From Desulfobacterales bacterium (GTDB lineage: Bacteria; Desulfobacterota; Desulfobacteria; Desulfobacterales; Desulfosalsimonadaceae), in the NCBI GenBank assembly GCA_034520365.1, contig JAXHNP010000004.1, positions 24,673-88,672 on the forward strand: a stretch of 64,000 bases of DNA. Direction: 5' to 3'. The position numbers and the translations under genes were made by a program. The notes beneath the pieces were generated by a model. It worked only from the letters and a program-made list of their open reading frames with translations, ran no database searches and was not told where the DNA came from. Positions 1-7,542 of this stretch are shown here, in pieces; position 1 is the first letter of the stretch, and each line of letters begins with the position of its first letter.

Positions 1-1
1 A

Positions 2-310
2 AAAGGGCAAGTCCCTTATCTTGAACAAGTTTTTGAGGGCAGTCTTTCTAAAGCCAATCGAATTCTTCGCATTATCGGCTTTCACCTTCATGATCTTAAT
101 ATGGTATCACGTCAGACTGTATATTATCAGAGGGGAAAAGGAAAAAATAGAGTACTGAGATTTTCAAAATCAGGCAATCCAAATCTTGAAAAAGCCTATT
201 CCCGCTATTATGTATGGAACCAGTCGCAGGAAAAGAAACTGAAAGCTATTAATAAATTCATGCCCGAACATATTGATGCGCCTGACCACTATTCCGCTGG
301 CGCTCCATAA
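2..310 (+). CDS. C-terminal fragment of an unrecognised protein (5' cut by window edge)
   Basis: An open frame runs in from the left edge without a stop and ends at a TAA at 308-310, giving 102 residues. An internal ATG at 101 exists, but the frame upstream of it reads as ordinary protein (VPYLEQVFEG then ANRILRIIGFHLHD), so the gene very probably starts outside the window. The visible part is rich in Lys, Arg, Tyr and Asn, soluble, with a basic stretch around GKGKNRVLRFSKSGN. I do not recognise a family. It sits in the AT-rich island with toxin-antitoxin genes and its low GC matches them rather than the core genes further right, which suggests acquired DNA. Function unknown. Confidence 0.45.
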   Translation, partial: KGQVPYLEQVFEGSLSKANRILRIIGFHLHDLNMVSRQTVYYQRGKGKNRVLRFSKSGNPNLEKAYSRYYVWNQSQEKKLKAINKFMPEHIDAPDHYSAGAP

Positions 311-344
311 AGGCAAGAGATCATATCATTCTGCGGGAAGAGAG

Positions 345-662
345 ATGACTGACTGGCCACAGTGGAAACGAATCGAGCTTATCGTGAGGAAAGTGATTCA
401 CGGGTGGGACCCGTACCACCTTCTTGAGGGCGGTGCCCCCGATGACGAATGGGATCGGGAAATCCTCCAGATCGTCGGACGGGTTGGCCGGATTCACTCT
501 GCCTTCGACGCGTCAGCGGTCGTTTCTGAAGTGTTCACGGAGGCATTTCATCCCGAGGGTTTCGGACAAGACGACTGCGCGGAGGTCGGGAGCAAGCTGT
601 TTAGCGCATTGCAGGAAGCAGGCATAATCGAGGCCGTAGAACAAGCCGATGCAGGCGATTGA
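345..662 (+). CDS. DUF1871-like small protein
   Basis: A 105-residue acidic protein. The start at 345 is chosen because GGGAAGAGAG lies just upstream; the frame also opens earlier (273) but that stretch overlaps the preceding gene and is not protein-like. The core reads WKRIELIVRKVIHGWDP, then GGAPDDEWDREI, which matches my memory of the DUF1871 family (small proteins with a W-D-P ... GAPxDEYxxEI signature). No signal peptide or membrane segment is present. GC content is higher than in the flanking toxin-antitoxin genes. The role of this family is not known to me, and the assignment rests on motif recall only. Confidence 0.55.
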   Translation: MTDWPQWKRIELIVRKVIHGWDPYHLLEGGAPDDEWDREILQIVGRVGRIHSAFDASAVVSEVFTEAFHPEGFGQDDCAEVGSKLFSALQEAGIIEAVEQADAGD

Positions 663-679
663 ACGCAAAAAAGGAAGAT

Positions 680-946
680 TCAGGTGAGATTGCGATATAT
701 ATCTTTGCGGTGACCGATTTTCACAATCAGAATTAAGAGGACATCTTCTTGGATTTCATAGATTATTCGATAATTTCCAACACGGATTCTGTGAAAAGGA
801 TTATTGCCCTTCATTTTGGTTGTATCAGGATTTGGCATATCTTCCGCCAAGCTGTCGATTTTATCAGCTATGCGTTTTTTATCAGCTTGTGGTATTTTCT
901 TAAGCGCTTTTGCCGCAGACCTCTTGACCTCAATACGATAATTCAA
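680..946 (-). CDS. relE: RelE/ParE-family mRNA interferase toxin
   Basis: An 88-residue basic protein with the RelE fold signature: MNYRIEVKRSAAKALKKI at the N-terminus, a helix-rich middle, then FHRIRVGNYRIIYEI and the C-terminal IVKIGHRKDIYR, in which the Arg, His and Lys residues fit the RelE catalytic/RNA-binding pattern. RelE toxins cleave mRNA at the ribosome and are neutralised by a co-transcribed antitoxin. Its ATG overlaps the stop of the upstream antitoxin by 4 bp (943-946), the usual translationally coupled antitoxin-first order. The distant RelE at 1709-1966 has the same R-x-G/V-N-Y-R-I-x-Y layout but is clearly divergent in sequence, so the two are not a recent duplication. Confidence 0.88.
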   Translation of the reverse strand: MNYRIEVKRSAAKALKKIPQADKKRIADKIDSLAEDMPNPDTTKMKGNNPFHRIRVGNYRIIYEIQEDVLLILIVKIGHRKDIYRNLT

Positions 947-1194
947 AATCCGAGATCCTTTTTCAACTCATCCCAGGGGATTGGCTCTCCAGGCTCTTTT
1001 TTTGCCTCCCACGCATCCTCAATGTCAATCTGGTCCTCTATCTCCTGCAAAAGTTTAAGCTCCTTCAAAGAAACAAGAGCGGCAATCGGCTCTCCCCTAC
1101 GGGTTAAAACAAAGGATTCATCCCCAAAAGCGACTCTATTGATAATGTTGGAAAATTTTTTCCTAGCCTCAGCAGTTGTGATTTTGTTAATCAT
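943..1194 (-). CDS. Phd/YefM-family antitoxin
   Basis: An 83-residue acidic protein. The N-terminal half (ITTAEARKKFSNIINRV, then ESFVLTRRGEPIAALVSL) is the Phd/YefM DNA-binding and dimerisation domain; the acidic, Trp-containing tail (IDIEDAWEAKKEPGEPIPWDEL) is the toxin-neutralising segment typical of this family. A GAGGT Shine-Dalgarno sequence precedes the ATG. It is followed by its RelE-type toxin with a 4-bp overlap. A consensus-like promoter (1235-1263) and a 22-bp near-palindrome (1211-1232) lie directly upstream, consistent with autorepression by the antitoxin or the complex, as known for the family. Confidence 0.88.
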   Translation of the reverse strand: MINKITTAEARKKFSNIINRVAFGDESFVLTRRGEPIAALVSLKELKLLQEIEDQIDIEDAWEAKKEPGEPIPWDELKKDLGF

Positions 1195-1210
1195 AATAAG
1201 TACCTCAAAT

Positions 1211-1232
1211 GTATAAAATGTTCATTTTGTAC
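1211..1232. promoter_or_regulatory. Operator-like palindrome of the Phd/RelE module
   Basis: GTAtAAAATG-TT-CATTTTgTAC is a 22-bp inverted repeat with one mismatched pair. It lies between the predicted -10 box and the antitoxin start, where Phd/YefM proteins normally bind to repress their own operon. Binding is inferred. Confidence 0.6.
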
Positions 1233-1234
1233 AT

Positions 1235-1263
1235 ATTGTAAAAATAAAAACATATAATGTCAA
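1235..1263 (-). promoter_or_regulatory. Sigma70-type promoter of the Phd/RelE module
   Basis: On the minus strand TTGACA (1258-1263) and TACAAT (1235-1240) are separated by exactly 17 bp. The promoter is followed by the palindromic operator and the antitoxin start 41 bp downstream of the -10. Confidence 0.7.
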
Positions 1264-1431
1264 AAAAACAATGATCATATTGCACTGGCGTTATAACCAT
1301 TCGCTTGTGGTGGACCGGGAAAAGCCGTCGGTTTTTCCCGAAGCATCGGCTGATGAAGGTTTATAGCTTTAAAGATTAGCTTGGAACTCTTGTTTCCCGG
1401 CTCCACAGCTCACACGTTCGCTTCCAAAAGA

Positions 1432-1460
1432 TTGACGCTTAAGCATTATGATGTTATAAT
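1432..1460 (+). promoter_or_regulatory. Sigma70-type promoter of the RHH/RelE module
   Basis: TTGACG (1432-1437) and a perfect TATAAT (1455-1460) are spaced by 17 bp, 28 bp ahead of the antitoxin ATG at 1489. Confidence 0.7.
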
Positions 1461-1466
1461 GTTATA
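1451..1466 (+). promoter_or_regulatory. Tandem 8-bp operator-like repeat over the -10 box
   Basis: ATGTTATA occurs twice head to tail (1451-1458 and 1459-1466) and overlaps the -10 element. Ribbon-helix-helix repressors bind short repeated sites, so this is a plausible autoregulatory operator for the downstream RHH antitoxin. Confidence 0.45.
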
Positions 1467-1488
1467 CAAACAAATTGGAGGTGAAAAT

Positions 1489-1722
1489 ATGGCGACACTG
1501 TCAAAACGCTCAACCATCTATTTAGATCCGGTATTACATAAAGCATTGCGCCTTAAAGCTGTTGAAACATCACGGTCAATGTCTGAGATAATTAATGAAG
1601 CTTTGAAAGAAGTATTTGCCGAGGATGCTGAAGATCTTGCCGCATTTGATGAAAGAGCTGATGAGCCATTGATCAGTTATGAACAAATGATCAAGAGCCT
1701 TAAAAAAGATGGCCGCATATAA
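1489..1722 (+). CDS. Ribbon-helix-helix (CopG-type) antitoxin
   Basis: A 77-residue protein. The start at 1489 is preceded by GGAGGTGAAAAT, a strong ribosome binding site; the frame is open further upstream but without a plausible start. The N-terminus (SKRSTIYLDPVLHKALRLKA, then SRSMSEIINEALKEVF) is a ribbon-helix-helix DNA-binding fold: one beta strand (TIYLDP) followed by two helices. The C-terminal acidic half (EDAEDLAAFDERADEP) would wrap the toxin. Its end overlaps the start of the RelE-like toxin by 14 bp. The protein probably represses its own operon at the promoter at 1432-1460. Confidence 0.88.
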   Translation: MATLSKRSTIYLDPVLHKALRLKAVETSRSMSEIINEALKEVFAEDAEDLAAFDERADEPLISYEQMIKSLKKDGRI

Positions 1723-1966
1723 AATATTTTTCAAAAATTCGGTTTGGAAAGATTTTAAGCAGCTACCGGATAAAGATTTAACAAAAATACTCGCCTGTAT
1801 TGAATCTCTCGGTGATAACCCTCGTCAGCCTGGGTGTAAAAAGCTCAGTGGTCAGGAAAAATATCGTCTGCGATATGTCAATTACAGGATATTATACTCA
1901 ATTCAGGATGACGAACTTACTATTTGGATTGTGAAAGTTGGTCATCGTAAAAGCGTGTATATCTGA
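1709..1966 (+). CDS. RelE/ParE-family toxin
   Basis: An 85-residue basic protein: YKIFFKNSVWKDFKQLP at the N-terminus, KKLSGQEKYRLRYVNYRIL in the middle and IVKVGHRKSVYI at the C-terminus, the standard RelE/ParE layout with the terminal G-H-R-K motif. It overlaps the RHH antitoxin by 14 bp, so the two form one translationally coupled module. Family members either cleave ribosome-bound mRNA (RelE) or poison gyrase (ParE). The G-H-R-K end favours RelE, but pairing with an RHH antitoxin is also common for ParE, so the target is left open. Confidence 0.88.
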   Translation: MAAYKIFFKNSVWKDFKQLPDKDLTKILACIESLGDNPRQPGCKKLSGQEKYRLRYVNYRILYSIQDDELTIWIVKVGHRKSVYI

Positions 1967-2005
1967 CGCGAACCAGCAAATTCACTCGGGTCTGAAATGG
2001 TGAAA

Positions 2006-2245
2006 TGGGGTCGGGCCACGTTAACTGATTCGAAAAATTTGATATTAACAATAATGTGCCGCTTATATGAGTGCTATATTGCACTTTTGGAGGCCAAAAA
2101 GGGCATTATAGATATGGCGAGAGCAAAACGGCACTGATCCTATATCGATTGTTTTGGGGCCAAAAAGAGCGAAATAGAAGCCGTAAGTACCTGTGTTGGG
2201 AATTAAACTGTCAAAAATGCAGCAAGTTAGCTTGGCCCGACCCCA
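2006..2245. mobile_element. MITE-like element with 21-bp terminal inverted repeats
   Basis: Two 21-bp ends, 2006-2026 and 2225-2245, are inverted copies differing at two positions (shared core TGGGGTCGGGCCA and TAACT). They bracket about 200 bp that hold no convincing gene but two short hairpins of the type TTTTGG..GCCAAAA. The size, the inverted ends and the lack of coding capacity fit a non-autonomous transposon (MITE). No target duplication is obvious. This element fills most of the gap 1967-2286. Confidence 0.5.
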
Positions 2246-2286
2246 AAATCAACAAAATCACGGGTCATTGGCAGAGGGGATCTGTC

Positions 2287-3816
2287 ATGACCGCCAGCGG
2301 AAAAATGGCCGGGCAGGGGATGAAAAACATCAGAAGGCGGTTGGGAACCAAAATGTTAAAAGCCAAGAGAATGCGTAATCTGAGTGCCAGAAAGACGATT
2401 CTGGCATTTCTTTTTTTGTGCCTGTTTGCCGCCGGTAGCGGCCAGATGGGGGCAGCGGCCCTGGCAGCCGATCCGGTTCCGTCCCAACCGACGGCTTCCG
2501 CGTCTGAAAGCGGTACGAGTGATATCGACCGGCTGGTGGAAATATTAAAGGATGACCAGAAACGGCAGGCGCTGATCGATCGGCTGGAGTCCGCGGAGGC
2601 GGGTTCTCAGCCGGGCGAGACGCCTGCTGAGGAGAGCGCCGAGAAAGCGCCCTTGGCGGAATCCTTGTGGGCGGAGATCACCGAGACAGGGCAGCAGGCT
2701 GCGGCCTATGTGGAGAGCACCCTGACCTCCCCGACGGCCCTGTTGACCCTGGCAAAGCGGGTGGGCATCAGCCTGTTTTTGATTGTCGCCGTATATTTTT
2801 TTTGGCGGCTGGTGAAGGGTTATATTCTTCCGCGGGTACGCTCCGGCTGGGCGCTAAAGCTGCTTGCGGGAATTATTTTCGGGCTGGCACTGGCCTCAGG
2901 GCTGCTCTTCACCTGGGGAGTCGATATGTATGTCCTGTTGTCCACCGGCCCGGGCCGGACAATCCTGGCAAGCCTCTTAAGCATCATATTCGTGGTGACA
3001 ATTGCCTATGCGGCCTGGGAGGTCATCAACCGCATGCTGTACCGGCATATGGCCAAATTTAATCTGGGCGGGGTATGGGACCGGCGGCTGCAGACCGTGC
3101 TGCCGCTGATTCGAAGCGGGCTTTGGGCGGTGCTCTGTGTAATAACGGGGCTGGTCATTCTTGCGGAGTTGGGAATCAATATCGCCCCGCTGCTGGCAGG
3201 GGCCGGCATTGTCGGCCTGGCTATCGGGTTTGGCGCCCAGACCCTGGTCAAGGATGTGCTGACCGGTTTTTTTGTTCTTCTGGAAAACACCATTAACCTG
3301 GATGACTGGGTTATTCTGGGCGGCCATGACGGTCAGGTTGAGGGCCTGACGATTCGGCACGTCATGGTGCGCGATATCTACGGCAACCTCCACACCGTGC
3401 CCTGGAGCTCCGTGGTCTCAATCACCAACCAGACCCGGAATTTCGGATATGCGGTGGTGGAGGTGGGGTTTGCGTACCGGGAGAATATCGACGAGGTCGT
3501 CTCCGTGGTCAAGCAGGTGGCAGACGAGATGCGGCAGGACCCGGAGATAAACGCAGGCATCTTGGGCGAGCTGCAGATACTGGGGTTGATCGAATTGGGC
3601 GACTCGTCCGTAGTGGTGCGAACGCGTTTCAAGACCCAGCCCTTCTTGCGCTGGCGCCTGGAACGGGATTTCCGCCGGCGAATCAAAAACCGGTTTGACG
3701 AACTGGGCATCGAGATCCCATACCCGCACCATACGGTCTATTTCGGTGTCAATAAGCAGGGCGAGGCCCCGCCCGCCCGGATCGAGGTCAAGGATGAGAA
3801 CCGTAAATTTGATTAG
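2287..3816 (+). CDS. MscS-family mechanosensitive ion channel
   Basis: A 509-residue inner-membrane protein. The start at 2287 follows GAGGGGA at good spacing; the open frame upstream belongs to the MITE-like DNA. Residues about 36-60 form a signal peptide (ILAFLFLCLFAAGSG, likely cut after AALA). A hydrophilic periplasmic region rich in Ser, Glu and Pro follows, then about five membrane segments. The last is the MscS pore helix LLAGAGIVGLAIGFGAQTLV, with its Gly/Ala packing pattern. The beta domain (LDDWVILGGHDGQVEGLTIRHV) and the C-terminal alpha/beta domain come next. Such channels release solutes on hypo-osmotic shock. It is longer than E. coli MscS because of the N-terminal extension. 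Confidence 0.9.
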   Translation: MTASGKMAGQGMKNIRRRLGTKMLKAKRMRNLSARKTILAFLFLCLFAAGSGQMGAAALAADPVPSQPTASASESGTSDIDRLVEILKDDQKRQALIDRLESAEAGSQPGETPAEESAEKAPLAESLWAEITETGQQAAAYVESTLTSPTALLTLAKRVGISLFLIVAVYFFWRLVKGYILPRVRSGWALKLLAGIIFGLALASGLLFTWGVDMYVLLSTGPGRTILASLLSIIFVVTIAYAAWEVINRMLYRHMAKFNLGGVWDRRLQTVLPLIRSGLWAVLCVITGLVILAELGINIAPLLAGAGIVGLAIGFGAQTLVKDVLTGFFVLLENTINLDDWVILGGHDGQVEGLTIRHVMVRDIYGNLHTVPWSSVVSITNQTRNFGYAVVEVGFAYRENIDEVVSVVKQVADEMRQDPEINAGILGELQILGLIELGDSSVVVRTRFKTQPFLRWRLERDFRRRIKNRFDELGIEIPYPHHTVYFGVNKQGEAPPARIEVKDENRKFD

Positions 3817-3886
3817 AAACCGCGAACCAACGGCACTTTGCGGACGGCGGAAAAACTTCCGGCGTTGGGTCTTTCGCATTTAAGAC

Positions 3887-3914
3887 TTGATTTATTATAT
3901 CGGGTAATTACAAT
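3887..3914 (+). promoter_or_regulatory. Promoter of the mazEF module
   Basis: TTGATT (3887-3892) and TACAAT (3909-3914) are spaced by 16 bp, upstream of the mazE-like gene at 3950. Confidence 0.55.
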
Positions 3915-3926
3915 GTGTATACATTG
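3911..3926. promoter_or_regulatory. Operator-like inverted repeat of mazEF
   Basis: CAATGT-GTAT-ACATTG is an inverted repeat with 6-bp arms that overlaps the -10 box and lies upstream of GGAGGAG at the start of the antitoxin gene. It is a plausible site for MazE or MazEF autorepression. Confidence 0.5.
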
Positions 3927-3949
3927 AATGGCGAAGGAGGAGAAATCCA

Positions 3950-4201
3950 ATGAGAGCACGTGTAATTAAAATTGGTAATTCCCAGGGCCTGCGTATACCA
4001 AAGCCCATTCTTGATCAAACCGGCATTATGGAAGATGTTGAAATTGAGGTCGAGGAGAACAAAATCATCATTCGACCCGTCAAAAACGTTCGTGCGGGAT
4101 GGGATGCCGCTTTCAAAATGATGGGGGAAAGGAGTGATGACGAACCGATAGTTGATGAGCACATTTCGCATTCATGGGATGAAGAAGAATGGCAATGGTA
4201 G
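3950..4201 (+). CDS. mazE: MazE-type antitoxin (AbrB-like)
   Basis: An 83-residue protein that begins MRARVIKIGNSQGLRIPKPI, the swapped-hairpin AbrB/MazE DNA-binding domain, with the G-N-S-x-G-x-R-I-P signature. The second half is acidic and Trp-rich (HSWDEEEWQW), the part that in the MazE family occupies the toxin active site. A strong GAAGGAGGAG lies 5-6 bp before the ATG. The gene overlaps the following toxin gene by 13 bp. It probably represses its own transcription through the inverted repeat at 3911-3926. Confidence 0.9.
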   Translation: MRARVIKIGNSQGLRIPKPILDQTGIMEDVEIEVEENKIIIRPVKNVRAGWDAAFKMMGERSDDEPIVDEHISHSWDEEEWQW

Positions 4202-4518
4202 TGAATCGTTTTGATGTTTATTTGGTCAATCTTGATCCTACCATAGGCTCAGAAATTAAAAAGACCAGACCTTGCCTGGTGATCTCTCCCGAAGAAATGA
4301 ATCGCAATATTCGGACTGTGATTATTGCCCCGATAACCTCTGCCACGAAAGAATATCCCACCCGTGTTTCCTGCACTTTTCAAAAGAAAAAGGGACAAAT
4401 TGTATTAGATCAGCTTCGAACAATAGACAAGGCACGGCTTATGAAGAAGCTTGGCACAATAAAATCAAAGGACCAATTGGAAGTTATTTCAGTACTTCAG
4501 AGGCTTTTTGCATTTTAA
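4189..4518 (+). CDS. mazF: MazF/PemK-type endoribonuclease toxin
   Basis: A 109-residue protein with the PemK/MazF core: VVNRFDVYLVNLDPTIGSEI, then KKTRPCLVISPEEMN, VIIAPITSA and GQIVLDQLRTIDKARL. The R-P-x-x-V-I-S and A-P-I-T-S motifs form the RNA-cleaving pocket. MazF toxins cut free mRNA at short sequence motifs when the labile antitoxin is lost. It overlaps mazE by 13 bp, so the pair is one module. It is intact and of normal length. Confidence 0.92.
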   Translation: MAMVVNRFDVYLVNLDPTIGSEIKKTRPCLVISPEEMNRNIRTVIIAPITSATKEYPTRVSCTFQKKKGQIVLDQLRTIDKARLMKKLGTIKSKDQLEVISVLQRLFAF

Positions 4519-4786
4519 TTTACAGACCCAACCCGGAAAAAGAGGATATGGCTGCAAACATCCCGGTGCGAACTCCACGGTTAACGCAGCCGGCGGTGCA
4601 AAAAAATATGCGGCAGTCGAAATTTTGATGTGCTTCTTAACAGTTTTTAAGGCTCTGGCTGAGGTAGTCCGCAAATACGGATACCGCCTCAACCGCCCGG
4701 GTTTTCGACACGTGAAGCGAAATGTCCACCTGGGGAAGGGCGGGCAGCCCCGAATCCGGAAAGGACCGCAGGCATTTCAGGCGTAT

Positions 4787-5821
4787 ATGGCGAGATGCCA
4801 TGGAAAATCAGAGGAAGGGCTTGAATCATTGATACAGCTTACCGTCACCCACCGGCCCGGCCGCCATTGTGCGAGCACCGGGATCCGGGATCTGGTCAAT
4901 TATCACGGGGTTCAATTTTCCGAGGCCATGTGCTTCGGCCTCGGCGCGGGACTTGGCATCTGGTATCTTGATTTTGAGGGCCTGCCCGCCTCCCGGATGA
5001 TCCATGTTCGGTCACTGGATATTGAGGCGCGGTTTTTCAGCCGCATGGGCCTGCCGTTTGAATGGGAGCAGACCGATGATCCGGCGGCGGGCGAGGCGGC
5101 CCTGTGCCGCCATCTGGACAACGGCCGCCCGGCGGTCATCCAGACGGATATCTATTACCTTCCCCATTACAGCGGCAACCCGCATTTTCCCGGACATTTG
5201 GTCACCGTGTGGGGCTATGATCCGGGTGAAAAAGTATTTTTCATCACAGATACCGGGTTTTCCGACATTCTTTTGGTCCCATTTGAAGATATGCGCAAGG
5301 CCCGGTTTTTCCGAAATCCCATATTCGACCTTCGCGGCAACTTGTATGCTCCGGGCTCGGTTCATGTGCCGCCGGATATGCCCGGTTTGATCCGGGGGGC
5401 GGTGCTTGAAAACAGCCGGGCGCTTACCCAGGATATATCCGATAATATGGGGCTCCGGGCGCTTGAGAGGATGCGGGCGGAATTGCCGCTTTGGCGGAAT
5501 TTTGACGACTGGCCCTGGACCTGCCGGTTTGCCTATCAGGTGATCGAGAAGCGGGGGACCGGGGGCGGGGCATTCCGGCTGATGTATGCGGATTTTCTGG
5601 CGGAGGCCGCCCGATACGTCCCGGAAATCATGGATCTCGGCCTGTCCGAGATGATGCGCGGTACAGGCCGGGCCTGGCAGGAACTGGCTGCGGCCTTTAA
5701 ATCCGCCTCTGGAAAAGATGAACCGGATTTTAGCGGGGCGGCAGAGAAAATTGATGCGGTGATTCAGGCGGAATCCGCCTACCATCAAACGGTTTGTCAA
5801 AAATTATCCAATAATAGATGA
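4787..5821 (+). CDS. BtrH N-terminal domain / DUF4872-like protein
   Basis: A 344-residue soluble protein. The start is uncertain: ATG 4787 is used, the frame is open back to 4508 but that part is not protein-like, and a TTG at 4829 has a better Shine-Dalgarno (GAGGAAGGG). The region THRPGRHCASTGIRDLVNYH has a Cys and His positioned like the papain/C39-like fold of BtrH, an acyl-transfer enzyme of butirosin synthesis. Later blocks are PAVIQTDIYYLPHY and GHLVTVWGYDPGEKVFFITD, with another His and Asp typical of that fold. The C-terminal half is helical. It lies 17 bp before korA on the same strand, so the three genes are likely co-transcribed. The substrate is unknown; it could be an amide- or acyl-transferase or a peptidase. 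Confidence 0.6.
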   Translation: MARCHGKSEEGLESLIQLTVTHRPGRHCASTGIRDLVNYHGVQFSEAMCFGLGAGLGIWYLDFEGLPASRMIHVRSLDIEARFFSRMGLPFEWEQTDDPAAGEAALCRHLDNGRPAVIQTDIYYLPHYSGNPHFPGHLVTVWGYDPGEKVFFITDTGFSDILLVPFEDMRKARFFRNPIFDLRGNLYAPGSVHVPPDMPGLIRGAVLENSRALTQDISDNMGLRALERMRAELPLWRNFDDWPWTCRFAYQVIEKRGTGGGAFRLMYADFLAEAARYVPEIMDLGLSEMMRGTGRAWQELAAAFKSASGKDEPDFSGAAEKIDAVIQAESAYHQTVCQKLSNNR

Positions 5822-5838
5822 AAAGAGGAGCGAATACC

Positions 5839-7542
5839 ATGTCCATTGACATCACCGTAACCATCGGCGGATCCGCCGGCCAGGGAATCCAGACGGTCGG
5901 CGATTTACTGGCCGGCGCCTGCCACCAATCCGGCCTGTATTTAATGGCGGTCAATGATTTTGAGTCCCGTATCCGCGGGGGCCATAGTTTCATGCAGATC
6001 CGGATAAGCGATCAGCCGGTGGCAGCGCCGTATCACCAAATCCATCTCCTGGTGTGTTTGAATCAGGAAACTTATGACCGGCATCGCGAGGCAGTAGCTG
6101 AGAATGGCAAAGTTCTTGTGGACCAGTCAGAGGCGACCGGTGAAGAAAATGTGCTGGCGGTTCCCTTTACCCGGATGGCCAAGGACGCGGGCGGGAAAAT
6201 CATGACCAACGCGGTGGCGGCCGGTGCCTGCCTGGCGCTCATGGGGGCGCCGGAATCGATTCTTGAGGCGGTGTTAAAGGAACGCTTCGGGCAAAAGGCG
6301 TCGGTGCTGGAAAACAACATCAACGCCGCCCGCAATGGCTATGACGCGGTCCGTGAGGAAACCGTCGACTGGCGGATCGACTGGCCGGATCAGGCGCCCA
6401 GGGGGCAATTGCTTTCCGGTGCCCGCGCGCTTGCTTTGGGGGCGTTGGCGGCTGACTGCCGCCTGGCGGCATTTTATCCCATGTCCCCGGCTACAGGGAT
6501 TATGGTCAATCTGGCCGAATTCACGGATCAGCTGCCGCTCGTGGTGGAGCAGGCGGAGGGCGAAATTGCCGCCATGAATATGGTTATCGGCGGCGCCTTT
6601 GCCGGCGTCCGATCCATGACCGCGACCTCGGGCGGGGGTTTTTCGCTTATGACCGAAGGATTGGGCCTTGCCGCGATAACCGAAACACCGATAGTGATGA
6701 TCAATGCCCAGCGGCCCGGCCCGGCCACCGGCCTACCCACGCGGACCGGCCAGGGGGATCTCCAGTTTGTGATCCACGCCTCACAGGATGAATTCCCCCG
6801 GTTCGTTTTGGCGCCCACATCCATCAATCATGCCTTTGACACGGTGGTCAGGGGATTTCACCTGGCGGAAAAATATCAGGTGCCGGTGATTATCCTGGTG
6901 GATCAATACTTCAATGATTCCCTGTTTATCGCCTCCGAGCCCATGACCGCGCCGGAGCAGGTCGAGCGGTTCCTGGTAAGTGATGCGGACATGGCGGAGC
7001 CTGCCGCATATAAGCGCTTCGCCCTCAGCGAATCCGGGATTTCACCCCGGGCGCTTCCCTGCCGGGGCAAGGCCCGGGTCACGGTGACCGCCAATGAGCA
7101 CAGCGAGGACGGTCACATCAGCGAGGCCATTTCGGATCGGAATCACATGGTGAACAAACGAAACGGAAAAACTGCGGCCATGCTTGAGGAAATGACCCCG
7201 CCGGCCGAATATTTTGGTGACAGCGAGACGCTTTTGGTGGGGTGGGGCTCAACTGACGCGACCATTCGGGAGGCCGTGGATATGCTGCGGAATGAAGATT
7301 ATGATGTCGGCGCCCTGATATTTTCGGATTTGTGGCCGTTTCCAAAAGCGCATGCGCAGAAAGCGCTTTCCAAAGCGGATCGGTTTTTCACAGTGGAGTT
7401 AAATGCTTCCTCCCAGCTGGGCCGGCTGATCCGGGAGCAAACCGGGTTAACCTTTGAGCGATCGATTGTGAAATATGACGGCCGACCTTTTATGCCGATT
7501 GATATTGCGGCAGAAGTAAAAAATATGATGGAGGATCTGTAA
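5839..7542 (+). CDS. korA: 2-oxoacid:ferredoxin oxidoreductase, fused gamma-alpha subunit
   Basis: A 567-residue protein; the ATG at 5839 follows AGAGGAG. Residues 1-180 form the gamma domain (VTIGGSAGQGIQTVGDLLA, RIRGGHSFMQIRI). Residues about 195-560 form the alpha subunit (FYPMSPATGIMVNL, then VEQAEGEIAAMNMVIGGAFAGVRSMTATSGGGF). The enzyme oxidatively decarboxylates a 2-oxoacid with CoA and gives the electrons to ferredoxin; fused gamma-alpha types are typical for 2-oxoglutarate or related acids in anaerobes. Its TAA shares an A with the ATG of korB, so the two are coupled. No delta (ferredoxin-like) subunit is present, as in other two-subunit enzymes. The exact substrate cannot be read from the sequence. 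Confidence 0.9.
   Translation: MSIDITVTIGGSAGQGIQTVGDLLAGACHQSGLYLMAVNDFESRIRGGHSFMQIRISDQPVAAPYHQIHLLVCLNQETYDRHREAVAENGKVLVDQSEATGEENVLAVPFTRMAKDAGGKIMTNAVAAGACLALMGAPESILEAVLKERFGQKASVLENNINAARNGYDAVREETVDWRIDWPDQAPRGQLLSGARALALGALAADCRLAAFYPMSPATGIMVNLAEFTDQLPLVVEQAEGEIAAMNMVIGGAFAGVRSMTATSGGGFSLMTEGLGLAAITETPIVMINAQRPGPATGLPTRTGQGDLQFVIHASQDEFPRFVLAPTSINHAFDTVVRGFHLAEKYQVPVIILVDQYFNDSLFIASEPMTAPEQVERFLVSDADMAEPAAYKRFALSESGISPRALPCRGKARVTVTANEHSEDGHISEAISDRNHMVNKRNGKTAAMLEEMTPPAEYFGDSETLLVGWGSTDATIREAVDMLRNEDYDVGALIFSDLWPFPKAHAQKALSKADRFFTVELNASSQLGRLIREQTGLTFERSIVKYDGRPFMPIDIAAEVKNMMEDL

Noticed and set aside
4508..4786. N-terminal extension of the BtrH-like gene
   Set aside because: The frame is open but Gly/Lys/Arg-rich without conserved features, and the family-like part begins only after 4829.
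5012..5800. 262-codon antisense frame opposite the BtrH-like gene
   Set aside because: GC-rich shadow frame; composition (many Arg, Pro, His) and lack of start signals mark it as non-coding.
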